Assembly (NCBI RefSeq): GCF_023016005.1
Contig: NZ_JALKAZ010000001.1
Coordinates: 2,356,001 to 2,420,000 of the forward strand
Source of the DNA: Erythrobacter sp. F6033
GTDB taxonomy: Bacteria > Pseudomonadota > Alphaproteobacteria > Sphingomonadales > Sphingomonadaceae
DNA length: 64,000 nt
Reading direction: 5' to 3'
The notes under the pieces are model-generated. The model was given only the letters and a program-made list of their open reading frames with translations, had not been told where the DNA came from and did not search any database. Numbering within the stretch: position 1 is the first letter of the stretch; the number at the start of each line of letters is the position of its first letter. The position numbers and the translations under genes were made by a program. Positions 1-8,899 of this stretch are shown here, one piece after another.

Positions 1-1193
1 AGGGCGCTGCCGTCATTCGCCTGTCCATTGGCGACACTTGCACCCAGCGCGATGGAGGCCGTTCCTTGTCCTTCTGCATCATCACCGATTGCAATTGCCC
101 CGTCGGCATTGGCGTAAGTGTCGGCACCAACCGCGACTGAATTGAGCCCTTCGGAGTTGGATGATCCACCGATAGATACCGCGCCTGCGGCATTGCTGAA
201 GGCGCTGCTGCCAATCGCAACGCCATTGATTTCGAGGGTCACAGCGGAGTTGCCAAACGCAATACCTGCTGTTCCATTGCTGTAGGCAAACCGCCCAATC
301 GCAATTGCGCGATTTGCATCCGCAGTTACAGTGTCACCAATCGCAATAGCTTGATCCGCAATTGCCGTCGCGCCGCTTCCGATGCCAATAGCCGATATAT
401 GAGTCGCGTCCGCCGCGCCGATCGCAATGGATCTGGAATTCCGGCTGTCGGCACCGTCACCAAGCGCCACTCCGCCTAAACCCGTCGCGCTCGCCTGATA
501 GCCTACGGCAGTGCCCTGCAGGCCGCTTGCAACACTTGCATCGCCCACGGCGACGGCGCGGTTGCCGCTGGCGCTGCTGGCATTGCCCAGTGCGAGCGCC
601 CCGAACCCGGAGGCGCTTGCCGCCGTTCCCACGGCAGTCGAGTCGGTAGCGTTCGCTGAGGCCTGATAGCCGAATGCTGATGATCGCAGTCCGCTTGCGA
701 CGCTGGAATCACCAAGAGCGGCTGAGCGATTGCCGGTCGCGCTGCTGGCATTGCCAACAGCTACCGCGCCAAAACCGCTGGCGAGGGTGTCTGTTCCTAG
801 AGCCACGGAAAAATTGCCAGTCGCCTGCGCGCCGATTTGAACTGACGAATCGTTGGGATCGTCCGCGTCCATGCCGTCTCCGCCGATCGCAACTGCGCCC
901 ACTCTTGATGCTACAGCATTGGAGCCAAGCGCTGTCGAATCGTCGCCGGTCGCCTCTGCAGAATTGCCAAGCGCTGTTGCGTCGTCACCTGTGGCGACGG
1001 CATCGGGTCCGCAGGCCAAGGCATTGTTGCCGCTGCCATTCGCTCCGCCATCGGTATCTCCAAACTCGGTGACCTCATCATCGTCAGCGGTATCGAGAAG
1101 GCATTCTTCGGCCTTGGCCTCTTCAGGCGCGAGCGTGGCGGTTCCAACAAGGGCAAGAGCGCTGGCGCTAAGGAGCAGATGTGTGGTCTTCAT
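1..1193 (-). CDS. YadA-head-repeat surface protein, N-terminal part (runs off window)
   Basis: This minus-strand frame starts at the ATG ending at 1193 and stays open to the window edge, so only about 397 N-terminal residues are visible. A signal peptide (MKTTHLLLSASALALVGTA...) is followed by a short acidic segment with two cysteines (EECLLD and ALACG). After that come many 14-residue left-handed beta-roll repeats of the form AxAxGxxSxAxGxxA (AVALGD, SIAIGA, GVAIGS), as in YadA/Hep_Hag heads. The family forms trimeric adhesins anchored in the outer membrane by a C-terminal barrel; here that anchor would lie outside the window. It is a paralogue of the complete protein at 57370-60096, which has the same CLLD...ACG opening. 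The AraC regulator at 1474 is divergent and may control it. Function as an adhesin is inferred. Confidence 0.85.
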   Translation of the reverse strand, partial: MKTTHLLLSASALALVGTATLAPEEAKAEECLLDTADDDEVTEFGDTDGGANGSGNNALACGPDAVATGDDATALGNSAEATGDDSTALGSNAVASRVGAVAIGGDGMDADDPNDSSVQIGAQATGNFSVALGTDTLASGFGAVAVGNASSATGNRSAALGDSSVASGLRSSAFGYQASANATDSTAVGTAASASGFGALALGNASSASGNRAVAVGDASVASGLQGTAVGYQASATGLGGVALGDGADSRNSRSIAIGAADATHISAIGIGSGATAIADQAIAIGDTVTADANRAIAIGRFAYSNGTAGIAFGNSAVTLEINGVAIGSSAFSNAAGAVSIGGSSNSEGLNSVAVGADTYANADGAIAIGDDAEGQGTASIALGASVANGQANDGSA

Positions 1194-1473
1194 GGTGTAC
1201 GGTTCCCGTCAGTTCTGATCGCGCCAGAGCGCGTGAGTGATGGGGACGGGGCTATGGCGATGAAGGTTAATATAATCATTGGGAAGACTACTGAACCCAC
1301 AGATTGAGACGCTCGCTAAACGAAAAAGAGACGCTGAGAAAACTCTCGCCGATCCGAGGCTTTCCGCATTCAGTGAAACTGGTAAGGTCCCAATCACAGA
1401 ATGATGCTCCTCGCCTTTCGGGTTCGCACTCCGGGCGGAAAACAACCTGGACAAAAGTCCAGAAAATGAAACG

Positions 1474-2505
1474 ATGACGATTGAAGATAAACCACTTCAG
1501 CCGATGCGGTTGGATACGCGCGGGCTCCCGCTCGAGGAGGGCCTGCGGCTTGGCCATGATCTTCTCGGGGGAGGAAACACCCTTCTTCCACTTCCGGGCG
1601 ACCCGCAGAAATTTTCGCTGAGCGGCGAGCTGTGGGTTTTCGCGGAGCTTGCAGCGACAACCCAAATCGACATGAATCTTCGATGGTCACGTCAGCGCGG
1701 CACGCCTCCTGTTGATGCCATTCGTTATCATGTTGCCACTGAAGGTCGGCTCGACGGCATTATCGACGGTGAGATGGGTCAGCTTGTGCCGGGCGATATA
1801 ATGGTCATGTCGAACACCGTCCCCCTCGTCGCCGATGTGGAAGCCTATGCGGGCCGTTTCGTCAGCATGTCGGTCGCCTCACTCGGCGATGAACGTGCGA
1901 GCGGCTTTGGATACAAGATCTTGCGCGCAGACGATCCTGAAACAAAGTTCATCGCTTCTTCGATCGAAACCTTCATCAATAGCCTTAAATCAGTGGACCT
2001 GCTCACCGGGCAACGTTTGGCGCGAATGCTGCGGGGTGTGCTGGAGACGCACCTAGACGGCTTACTGGATGACGTTGATTTGACTTCTGTCGGCGGACCC
2101 AAATGGCAGGCCCCGATGCTTCGTTTCATCGAGGAAAATTTGCACAATTCGGGATTGTCGGCTGAAATGCTTATCGAGTCATTCCCGGCATCGCGCGCCG
2201 TCATCTATCGCACTTTCGAGGAATTTGGCGGTGTGTCCCGGTACATTTCCCGGCGCAGGCTTGAGCGTGCTCTGAGCGTGATGCTCTTCGACCAGCCGGA
2301 TGCTCCGGTGAACCAGATCGCGCGGGAGCTTGGCTTTGCCGGATCCAGCCAATTCTCGACAGCGTTCAAGAAACTATACGGTGTACCGCCAAGCGAGGCA
2401 CGGGCGGCATTTTCAGTGGACGAGCAAAGTATTTCGGCGGCGCCAGGGATTTCCAACCAAGGCGTGCTCATGAGGGAGATGCATGAGCGGTCCGGACATG
2501 TTTGA
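1474..2505 (+). CDS. AraC-family transcriptional regulator
   Basis: A 343-residue protein with an N-terminal AraC-binding-like sensor region (about residues 30-180) and a C-terminal AraC/XylS double helix-turn-helix (about 215-320). The second HTH is recognisable in VNQIARELGFAGSSQFSTAF followed by KKLYGVPPSE, the usual AraC signature. Length is normal for the family. It is divergently placed from the YadA-like gene at 1193 with about 280 bp between the starts. It also lies next to, but in opposite orientation from, the end of the catabolic operon. Regulation of the surface protein is the more natural reading of the shared promoter region, but this is inference. The ligand is unknown. Confidence 0.9.
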   Translation: MTIEDKPLQPMRLDTRGLPLEEGLRLGHDLLGGGNTLLPLPGDPQKFSLSGELWVFAELAATTQIDMNLRWSRQRGTPPVDAIRYHVATEGRLDGIIDGEMGQLVPGDIMVMSNTVPLVADVEAYAGRFVSMSVASLGDERASGFGYKILRADDPETKFIASSIETFINSLKSVDLLTGQRLARMLRGVLETHLDGLLDDVDLTSVGGPKWQAPMLRFIEENLHNSGLSAEMLIESFPASRAVIYRTFEEFGGVSRYISRRRLERALSVMLFDQPDAPVNQIARELGFAGSSQFSTAFKKLYGVPPSEARAAFSVDEQSISAAPGISNQGVLMREMHERSGHV

Positions 2506-2651
2506 GTTACCAATTACAACTCCAAGTACCGAAGCAAGAAGCCTTGAGCATCGTGGCGCGTCCCTGCGGTGATGTAAGCGCGGGTTTCTTGGATCCAAAT
2601 ACGCTGATCGATTGGAGTGCACAGGATCAAGGGCTCACTGACCTCGGCTTA

Positions 2652-4268
2652 CTAAGCCTCGACTGGCGGTTTCGCAGCGACATGTGGTTCGGTCGGCTGG
2701 TTTACGGCGTAGTTTTTTGAAATCCACGCAAGCTGAGGCGGACCTTTCGAAGGTGCGAACGCGTCGATCACAAATCGATCAGGCCGCACAAGCGCAATGG
2801 TCTTTCCCTGTCCAAAACACTCCGCAAGCAAGCCCGCCTGTTCATTGCCGTCGCGCCGATTGGCGGCGTTTGAACCACTGGAGAGCGAAACCCTGTTTGC
2901 GCCTATCTGGTCGAGCACCGCTTGGTCTTCCCAACTGAGCTCTTCGTTGATGTCGCAATTCACACCAATTGCAGCAAACCCAAGTCCCAGCAGGTCATCG
3001 AGCGGCGCGCGGAGATCGCCGTTCTGAACCATCGGCTGGTCAATCATTTGGCCAACAGCTTCTGAACGGGCCCAGTTTACGAGCGGGGATCCTGCGATGC
3101 TCGGCTTGGGGATCATATCGCCGCGGTTCATCTTGTCCCGAGTGCGCTGGAAGCGCCATGAGGTCAGCATAATCCGATCGCGAAACCACGCCTTGATCGC
3201 GCTTGTCGGCATGATGGTGCCGCCAAGCTCAATGGCAAGGTCGGTCATAGCCTTCACATGGGGTCGCCGTTCTTGTTCATAGGTGTCGAGAATAGCGTCA
3301 CTGAACACGCCGGATACAGCACCTGCCAGCTTCCAAGCGAGATTTGCCGCGTCACGCATCCCGCTGTTGAGGCCTTGGCCTGCAAAGGGCGGCATTACGT
3401 GCGCTGAGTCCCCCGCAAGCAGCACGCGCCCTTCGCGGAAACGGTCGGCAAAGCGCGCATGGAAGGTGTAAACTAGGCTCCGCTCGATTCTGTCCGCCTT
3501 GCCTGCTCCATAGCCCGCCATAAGGGCCCGCGCGCTTTCGTGACTGGCGAGCTCAACCTCGTCGTCGCCCGGCATTACCAGGAACTCCCAGCGCCGACGG
3601 TTTTTTGAGACCGGTAAGGTCACAGCGGGGCGCTTGGGATCGCAGAAGAAACGGATTTCGCGCCCCTCATAATCATCGCCTTGCACATCGATGACGAGCC
3701 ATTTCTCGCGAAATGTGCTGCCTTCGAACTGGATGCCTAATTGACCTCGCACAGCGCTCGCGCCCCCACTGCAATCCACCACATAGGAAGCGGAGCAGGA
3801 TCGCATTTGATCAGAGGTTGATCGCAGCTTCAGATCGACTGCATCGCGACCGTTTTCCAGCCCGATCACCTCAATACCGCGCTTTAGTGTGACACTTGGT
3901 CGGTCGGCTAATCCCTTGATCAGCGCCGCTTCAAGCTCGGGTTGATAATAGGTTCCCCGTCCTGAATGGCCGAACGAAGGAGGGCCGTCGGATATGTGCG
4001 CAAGGGTTTTGCCGTTGGCGTTGAAGTAGTGGACCGGCACGTCCAGTTCGAGCGTTTCGCTAAGCGCTTCATAGCAGCCTACTGTCTGAAACAGGCGCAA
4101 GGTTTCCGGATCGAACGCGATGGCGCGCGGTTCGCTGAACGGCGTCTTACGCTTTTCAAAGACGGTCGTTTGCACGCCGTGAAGACCAAGCAGATTGGCC
4201 AGCATGAGCCCGGTTGGACCCGCGCCGATTATCGCGACATCGGTTTGGATTGTAGCGGAGCTCGTCAC
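2652..4268 (-). CDS. FAD-dependent aromatic-ring hydroxylase (MhpA/PheA-TfdB-like)
   Basis: A 538-residue class A flavoprotein monooxygenase. The Rossmann motif GAGPTG is at residues 15-20, a DG-like motif (DCSGGAS) is near 165, and the FAD ribityl-binding GDSAHVMPPFAGQGLNSGMRDA begins at 286. This arrangement is that of NAD(P)H-dependent hydroxylases such as 3-(3-hydroxyphenyl)propionate and phenol hydroxylases, which insert one oxygen ortho or para to a hydroxyl group. A C-terminal thioredoxin-like extension is consistent with that family. Its ATG overlaps the stop of the upstream GST gene (ATGA), so it is the last gene of the operon that starts at 8811. It would supply the catechol-type substrate for the dioxygenase encoded first in the operon. 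The actual substrate cannot be read from the sequence. Confidence 0.88.
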   Translation of the reverse strand: MTSSATIQTDVAIIGAGPTGLMLANLLGLHGVQTTVFEKRKTPFSEPRAIAFDPETLRLFQTVGCYEALSETLELDVPVHYFNANGKTLAHISDGPPSFGHSGRGTYYQPELEAALIKGLADRPSVTLKRGIEVIGLENGRDAVDLKLRSTSDQMRSCSASYVVDCSGGASAVRGQLGIQFEGSTFREKWLVIDVQGDDYEGREIRFFCDPKRPAVTLPVSKNRRRWEFLVMPGDDEVELASHESARALMAGYGAGKADRIERSLVYTFHARFADRFREGRVLLAGDSAHVMPPFAGQGLNSGMRDAANLAWKLAGAVSGVFSDAILDTYEQERRPHVKAMTDLAIELGGTIMPTSAIKAWFRDRIMLTSWRFQRTRDKMNRGDMIPKPSIAGSPLVNWARSEAVGQMIDQPMVQNGDLRAPLDDLLGLGFAAIGVNCDINEELSWEDQAVLDQIGANRVSLSSGSNAANRRDGNEQAGLLAECFGQGKTIALVRPDRFVIDAFAPSKGPPQLAWISKNYAVNQPTEPHVAAKPPVEA

Positions 4269-5149
4269 GTTGCCGGCCTTTGTGATTTTGTGATGACATC
4301 TTCGAGCGTGCTGCCTTTGAGCCTTTGCGCCGCGTGCAGCGTCGCGGCGATCGCGCCTACAATGCCGCCCGACGGAACTTCATCGCGAAATTCGGAGCGC
4401 GCATCGAGTTGATCAAACCATGCCGAGAAGGACGGGTGCCAGCGAGCCATCGGATAGCCAGCCGCAAGCAATCGCCGCGCGTAAATGTACCAAGCTATAT
4501 CGACCAAAGTCAGGCTATCACCCGCCAGATAGCGATGATGACCGAGCCCTTCTTCGAAGCGATTGAGCGCCTCTCGAAAGCGCGCGACCGCCTTATCAGC
4601 CTGCCCATCTGTGATCCCGCCATTGGTGTTCATATCACGCCAGAACGTCATCTCATGCTCACGGTGCTCATCCCGCTCGCCTTCGACTGTGCCGCTGCCG
4701 GCGCGCTCATAAGCTGAGATGTCCTTCTCGAGCCGCTTGGTCAGGAAGGACGGGAACACAAAACGCATGGTCAGCGCGCGTATATCTAGGTGCAGATCAT
4801 CCTCCGCCTTGAGCAGCGTAGCTATGCGCCCGCTCTCGCCACTGGGGGTGAGCGCTGGCTCGGGGAACTGCGCTTCGAGATAGGCAAGGATATCGTTGCT
4901 CTCGATAATCACCTTTCCATCGTGCACCAATGTGGGGACGAGCCCGCGCGGATTGATGCCCATGTAGAAGGGCGTCAGATGCTGTTTGCGCGCCAGATCC
5001 AGATGATGCGAGGTCCACTCGATGCCCTTAAGCCGCAAAAAGATCCTGATCTTTTGCGAGCATGTCGAACCTTTGAAATGGAAGAGGTGTAGTCCTTTCC
5101 AATCCAGCACTTCTTTTGTCTGGATATCGCATTCCTGAAGCATCACCAT
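4265..5149 (-). CDS. Glutathione S-transferase family protein
   Basis: A 294-residue protein with a thioredoxin-fold N-terminal domain (LHLFHFKGSTCSQKIRIFLR, about residues 20-40, then NPRGLVPTLVHDGKVIIESNDILAYL) and an all-helical C-terminal domain with the N-capping motif DSLTLVDIAWYIY. The Ser/Cys in GSTCSQ sits where the catalytic residue of bacterial GSTs lies. Start and stop overlap both neighbours by 1-4 bases (TGATG with the second GST, ATGA with the monooxygenase), showing translational coupling. In aromatic-degradation operons GSTs act as maleylpyruvate isomerases, beta-etherases or dehalogenases. Which applies here is not determinable, but a ring-cleavage-product isomerase or ether cleavage is plausible. 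Confidence 0.85.
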   Translation of the reverse strand: MVMLQECDIQTKEVLDWKGLHLFHFKGSTCSQKIRIFLRLKGIEWTSHHLDLARKQHLTPFYMGINPRGLVPTLVHDGKVIIESNDILAYLEAQFPEPALTPSGESGRIATLLKAEDDLHLDIRALTMRFVFPSFLTKRLEKDISAYERAGSGTVEGERDEHREHEMTFWRDMNTNGGITDGQADKAVARFREALNRFEEGLGHHRYLAGDSLTLVDIAWYIYARRLLAAGYPMARWHPSFSAWFDQLDARSEFRDEVPSGGIVGAIAATLHAAQRLKGSTLEDVITKSQRPAT

Positions 5150-6201
5150 CAGGGCGACCCCTTCGATACGACGGATGCAGAGCCGATGCGCCCGTAAATC
5201 ATCTCGCCCAGCGCCGGATCTTGAAAAACAGCCTCACGCAGTTCGCTTTTTGCTTGCTCAACAATGGGGTGAGCGTGCGCGGTAATGGCCTGAGTCCAAG
5301 CGCTGCGCGCTTTCAATCGGCTGTAATAGCCGCTGACATGCTCAATGGTTTCAGTCTGTTCGAACCATTCGAGCCACCCCGTTTCATCAAGACGCAGAAG
5401 CACACTGGCGAGCGTGATGTCGGCCAGCGTATAGTCGCCCCCCAAAATCCAGTCGCGCCCATCCTGGTCAAGCGCCGCGTTTAATCGCACCAGATGCGCG
5501 CGCATGTGATCGCGGCTTTGGTGCATGATCGCGCGTGCAGGTGAGCGTTCCATCATGAATCGCAGACCAAGCAGCTTGGATGCAGTGAAGAGCGCCGGGC
5601 GCTTTTTGTCGAAATGAAACAGAAAACCCACGAGAATGTTGCGCAGCGGGATGTGCTGAATGGCGGTGACAAACAGCGGCATGGTGAGGCCCGGAATGCA
5701 CGCTCCGGCGCGGCTCTCCATGCCCTCCATCGCATCCCCGCTCGAGATCGCGCAGAAATCCAGCCAGTCGTTCATCTCCGCAAGCTTTTTTGGATCTCCG
5801 GGAACCAACCGCAGTGCGCCGGCGCGCGCGATGTTTTGTGCGTAGGCGAGAATGTCGTCGGATTCGAAAACGGGATGGCCCTGATGGACCAAAGTCGGCA
5901 CGAGGCCCGACGGGTTCACCTTTAGATAATCGGCACTGATCGTCTGATACCAGCCAGTTTCGATGAGATCGACGGCGTGGTGTTTGGTTTCGATGCCGAG
6001 TTCAGCGAGAACCAGCCGAGTCTTGCGCGAACAATGCGAAAAGGCGTTACTGTATAGCTCGACCTCGGCAGAGTGTGGCAGCGAAATGGAGCGATCAATT
6101 CCGCCTGTTACAGGGTGCGTACGGCGGCGCGATTTCTCTATGGCAAACCATGCGAGCGCAAGGGCTATCAACCCAAGAAGTGCGCATCCTAGAACGGTCA
6201 T
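5149..6201 (-). CDS. Membrane-anchored glutathione S-transferase-like protein
   Basis: I take the ATG ending at 6201 as the start because it overlaps the cytochrome stop as ATGA; this gives 350 residues. The first 22 residues form a hydrophobic helix (MTVLGCALLGLIALALAWFA) followed by RRR, an N-terminal membrane anchor with the rest cytoplasmic by the positive-inside rule. A GST fold follows: LYSNAFSHCSRKTRLVLAELG, then NPSGLVPTLVHQGHPVFESDDILAYA, and a helical domain with GGDYTLADITLASVLLRL. A membrane-tethered GST is uncommon. The neighbouring cytochrome b561-like membrane protein suggests that part of the pathway is assembled at the inner membrane. The two GSTs are clearly different in sequence, so this is not a simple tandem duplication. 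Confidence 0.82.
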   Translation of the reverse strand: MTVLGCALLGLIALALAWFAIEKSRRRTHPVTGGIDRSISLPHSAEVELYSNAFSHCSRKTRLVLAELGIETKHHAVDLIETGWYQTISADYLKVNPSGLVPTLVHQGHPVFESDDILAYAQNIARAGALRLVPGDPKKLAEMNDWLDFCAISSGDAMEGMESRAGACIPGLTMPLFVTAIQHIPLRNILVGFLFHFDKKRPALFTASKLLGLRFMMERSPARAIMHQSRDHMRAHLVRLNAALDQDGRDWILGGDYTLADITLASVLLRLDETGWLEWFEQTETIEHVSGYYSRLKARSAWTQAITAHAHPIVEQAKSELREAVFQDPALGEMIYGRIGSASVVSKGSP

Positions 6202-6776
6202 GATCTGGGCGTCTCGCTTCGCCAAAAACGCAGCATGCGCAGCGTCAAATGCCGATGGTGCTTTGAGGCCAGATGATAGAGCGCGGCGGCTACATGCACG
6301 ACGATCAAAACGATAATCGCTTCCGTAGCCAACGCATGCACGGTGCGGATCGCGGCAAACAAGTCGGCGTTGCCAACACCATCGCCATAAACAAATAACC
6401 CGAAAGGCGAGACCGCCGAGTTCGCGTTAATGGCTGCGGCGATGCCGGAAACAATCAACAACCCGATCAAACCGTACAACGCCCAATGCGCCGTATGGGC
6501 CAACCGCGCCTGCCAAGCAGGAATGTCATCTGGCAACGGAGGCGCCCCGTGCTTAATTCTGAGATAAAGGCGGATGGCAAAGAACACCGCAACCAGCGTG
6601 CCCAAAGAGGCGTGGTCGCTGCGCGATTCAAATCGGTCCCAATCCTCCATCACCCCGCCGAATTTCTGCGCGATAAACAGGTCAAGCATGATCGCGATCC
6701 CAATAAGCCAATGGAGGACCTTTTGCGCCACGCGGTAGTCGAGCTGTGATGCGCCTTGGGGTGAGTGCAAGGCCAC
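6198..6776 (-). CDS. Cytochrome b561-type membrane protein
   Basis: A 192-residue protein starting at GTG (6776), two bases after the stop of the FAH gene. Four transmembrane helices carry the histidines expected of the di-haem b561 family: KVLHWLIGIAI, SDHASLGTLVAVFFAIRLYLR, HTAHWALYGLIGLLIVSG and VHALATEAIIVLIVVHVAAALYH. The family transfers electrons between quinol and periplasmic or membrane partners, or acts as a superoxide:quinone oxidoreductase (CybB). Its place between the FAH hydrolase and two GSTs in a catabolic operon is unusual; it could remove electrons or superoxide from the flavin or dioxygenase chemistry, which is inference. The gene overlaps the downstream GST by four bases. 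Confidence 0.88.
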   Translation of the reverse strand: MALHSPQGASQLDYRVAQKVLHWLIGIAIMLDLFIAQKFGGVMEDWDRFESRSDHASLGTLVAVFFAIRLYLRIKHGAPPLPDDIPAWQARLAHTAHWALYGLIGLLIVSGIAAAINANSAVSPFGLFVYGDGVGNADLFAAIRTVHALATEAIIVLIVVHVAAALYHLASKHHRHLTLRMLRFWRSETPRS

Positions 6777-6777
6777 C

Positions 6778-7743
6778 TCAAGCCACTCCTTGCTCTTCCG
6801 CGACCACTACATTGCGTTGGGTGCCAAGATCGATCGCCCCATCGGGTGATCCGATATGCGATGTGACGACTTGACCGGGGCGCAAATATTGCGTCCGCCC
6901 TGCCTGTGCTTTTAGGAACAGCTCCCACTTCTTGGCTTCGGGCAGAAGCGCGGCGACCTTTTGCTTCCCAGACGATGGAATTGAGAGCGCGCACCCGGCT
7001 GGCGTGCCAGTGGCGAGCAAATCGCCAGGCGCAAAGTCTTGGACCGCGCTTAGCTCTGTCAGCGTGTCGGCCGGTCCGTAAACCAGGTTGGCGGTGGTGT
7101 CTTGCTGGCGCACTTCCCCATCAACTTTTAGTGTGAGTTCCAGCTGATCGAGCTTGGCGTAGTCGTCAGGCTCTAAAAGCGTAAGCCACGGACCAATCGG
7201 GCCAAAGGTGCGAAAACTCTTGCCTTTATAGAACTGCATCTGCGGAATCTGGATGTCGCGCGCGGAGTAGTCGTTCACCACGGTGATGCCAGCCACGTAA
7301 TCCGCCAAATTCTCAGCGGTGACTTCGGTGGGGACTGTAATTGAGCGGCGCATGATCAGACCAAGCTCAATCTCGTAATCGAGAAAGCGGACCGCCTTGG
7401 GCATCACAACGGGGCTGTCCGCCGCGACGATGCAGCTCGCTGCCTTGGTGAAGATCATGTTGAAGTGCTTAGCATCGGGATCGATGCCTGATTCCAGCAT
7501 GTGCTGGCGATAATTGGCGCCTTGGCAAACAAATTGTTGGTTGCGGGTGACGGGGCTCAAGAGCCTGACATTGGCAAGCGGGATCGCTTCGCTCTTCGTC
7601 GCCTTGATCGCTTCGATCGAGGCGGCTCCGACAAAACTGCCCGTGGTCGCGAACCTGGCTTCCAGCGGTTTGACATGGTCGCCCTCTACTACGCCCCAAT
7701 TTGTTCGAGACTTGTGCTCAAATCGAGCGATATTCACTGGCAT
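6778..7743 (-). CDS. Fumarylacetoacetate hydrolase family protein
   Basis: A 321-residue FAH-fold protein. The divalent-metal ligands are visible as E124 and E126 (LDYEIELGLIM) and D158 (VVNDYSARDIQ); the active-site lysine segment is YKGKSFRTFGPIGPW near residue 173. The family hydrolyses or hydrates 2-keto-acid products formed after ring cleavage (fumarylacetoacetase, 2-hydroxyhepta-2,4-diene-1,7-dioate isomerase, acylpyruvate hydrolase). It is second in the operon, 36 bases after the dioxygenase, which fits removal of the meta-cleavage product. Its exact substrate is open. Confidence 0.9.
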   Translation of the reverse strand: MPVNIARFEHKSRTNWGVVEGDHVKPLEARFATTGSFVGAASIEAIKATKSEAIPLANVRLLSPVTRNQQFVCQGANYRQHMLESGIDPDAKHFNMIFTKAASCIVAADSPVVMPKAVRFLDYEIELGLIMRRSITVPTEVTAENLADYVAGITVVNDYSARDIQIPQMQFYKGKSFRTFGPIGPWLTLLEPDDYAKLDQLELTLKVDGEVRQQDTTANLVYGPADTLTELSAVQDFAPGDLLATGTPAGCALSIPSSGKQKVAALLPEAKKWELFLKAQAGRTQYLRPGQVVTSHIGSPDGAIDLGTQRNVVVAEEQGVA

Positions 7744-7779
7744 TAAATCTCTCCTGTCGGGCGGCGCTCTGGACGCTGA

Positions 7780-8811
7780 TTAGGCCCGGTTGTTTTGGGA
7801 TTGGGCGGACGAGCGTCGGAAAAAGCTTCTGAGCTTGGCATTGAGGCTCAAGACAAAGCTGAGAACGCCCGGACTGGGTCTCAATGCTCCAGCAAAAACC
7901 GGGTTGGGCATGCCCCATTGGACCGACAGCAAATCGTCGACCGTCGCTGTGTTGGAGCCATCGCTGGCCGTGAACAGATCACCGTCGGTCCAGTGTTCCA
8001 GTTCGTGGCCCCATGGGTCTTTCCAGTAGTCGAATATCTGGCTGCCGAGAACATGGCGCCCGATCCCCCAAGCCGCTTGGCGCTTTTGCGCTTTGAGGTG
8101 CGCATGGCCAAGCATAAGATCGTCCAAACATGCAACTTCAAAGGCCGCATGCATAAAGCCCGGCTTTTCCGGCAATTGTGTAAGAAACAATGTGTGATGG
8201 TCGGTCGGCTGGTCCCCGCGGTCACAGCGCATGAACGCACCAATCGCTGTCCCGCTTGAGGCTTCAATCTCATCGGACGTGATGAAGCCGAAACGATCTT
8301 TGTACCACCGCTCTGACGTGCGGAAGTCTGAAACGTTGAGCACGCAGTGACCGAGGCGCCGAACATGCGATGGGCCCGGTTTAAGGCGCACGGCTGAGCG
8401 CAGGCGTGCTTTGTGCGCCGCCGAGTTGCGCGCTGGGCCTTCAGAAAGGTGTTGGACGGAGGAGAAAGATTGTCCCGAGACCACTTCAACACAAAACCCA
8501 TCCGGGTCTTGAAGTCGGACAACATGGCCGCCGCCCGGAGCTTCAAGCGCTTGGACCGGAACGTTTTCGTGCTGCGCCAAGCGCTCAAGCTCTTCAATAC
8601 TATTTGCGCGAAGTCCAAGCCCGCGAAATCCAGCCGAGCCTTGCTCTGTCGAGTGACTGAATGGCGCCCCATCGCTGCCTTTCCCGTACAGAAACCCGTC
8701 GTTATCCATCCAGTTCTCAAGCCCGAAATCCGTCAAGAACGCCTGCATTTTGGTAAGATCAGGCGCGGCGAAGCGGACATGTGCGATGTCTTCGATTGTG
8801 ATGACGCTCAT
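7780..8811 (-). CDS. Type I extradiol dioxygenase (VOC superfamily)
   Basis: A 343-residue protein with two glyoxalase/VOC modules (about residues 5-115 and 150-285). The C-terminal module keeps the 2-His-1-carboxylate iron site: H155 in RLGHCVLNVSDF, H221 in GFMHAAFEV and E272 in DPWGHELEHWTDGD. These correspond to the Fe(II) ligands of 2,3-dihydroxybiphenyl 1,2-dioxygenase-type enzymes, which cleave catechols next to the hydroxyls. The C-terminal tail (about 285-343) is basic and Ser/Arg-rich. It is the first gene of the operon that ends with the hydroxylase at 2652. The divergent TetR gene and operator lie just upstream. A GGGAA Shine-Dalgarno precedes the ATG at 8811. Confidence 0.88.
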   Translation of the reverse strand: MSVITIEDIAHVRFAAPDLTKMQAFLTDFGLENWMDNDGFLYGKGSDGAPFSHSTEQGSAGFRGLGLRANSIEELERLAQHENVPVQALEAPGGGHVVRLQDPDGFCVEVVSGQSFSSVQHLSEGPARNSAAHKARLRSAVRLKPGPSHVRRLGHCVLNVSDFRTSERWYKDRFGFITSDEIEASSGTAIGAFMRCDRGDQPTDHHTLFLTQLPEKPGFMHAAFEVACLDDLMLGHAHLKAQKRQAAWGIGRHVLGSQIFDYWKDPWGHELEHWTDGDLFTASDGSNTATVDDLLSVQWGMPNPVFAGALRPSPGVLSFVLSLNAKLRSFFRRSSAQSQNNRA

Positions 8812-8834
8812 GGCCCGATTCCCTTTCCAAAACT

Positions 8835-8881
8835 GAGTTGACTATCTGGTCAAATACGAAACTTGACCAAATAGTCAACTC
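8835..8881. promoter_or_regulatory. Double palindromic operator between ring-cleavage operon and TetR gene
   Basis: Two 19-base arms (8835-8853 and 8863-8881) are inverted repeats of each other with one mismatch. Each arm contains its own 16-base palindrome of the form TTGAC-N6-GTCAA (8838-8853 and 8863-8878), centred 25 bases apart. The site lies in the 88-base gap between the divergent dioxygenase and TetR genes and must overlap both promoters. The layout suits two repressor dimers. Binding by the TetR protein at 8900 is inferred. Confidence 0.75.
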
Positions 8882-8899
8882 TCAACTAGAAGCGCGCTT

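Noticed and set aside
674..1218. Plus-strand open frames across the YadA-like gene
   Set aside because: They are low-complexity shadows of the GC-rich repeats; the minus strand carries the signal peptide and beta-roll repeats.
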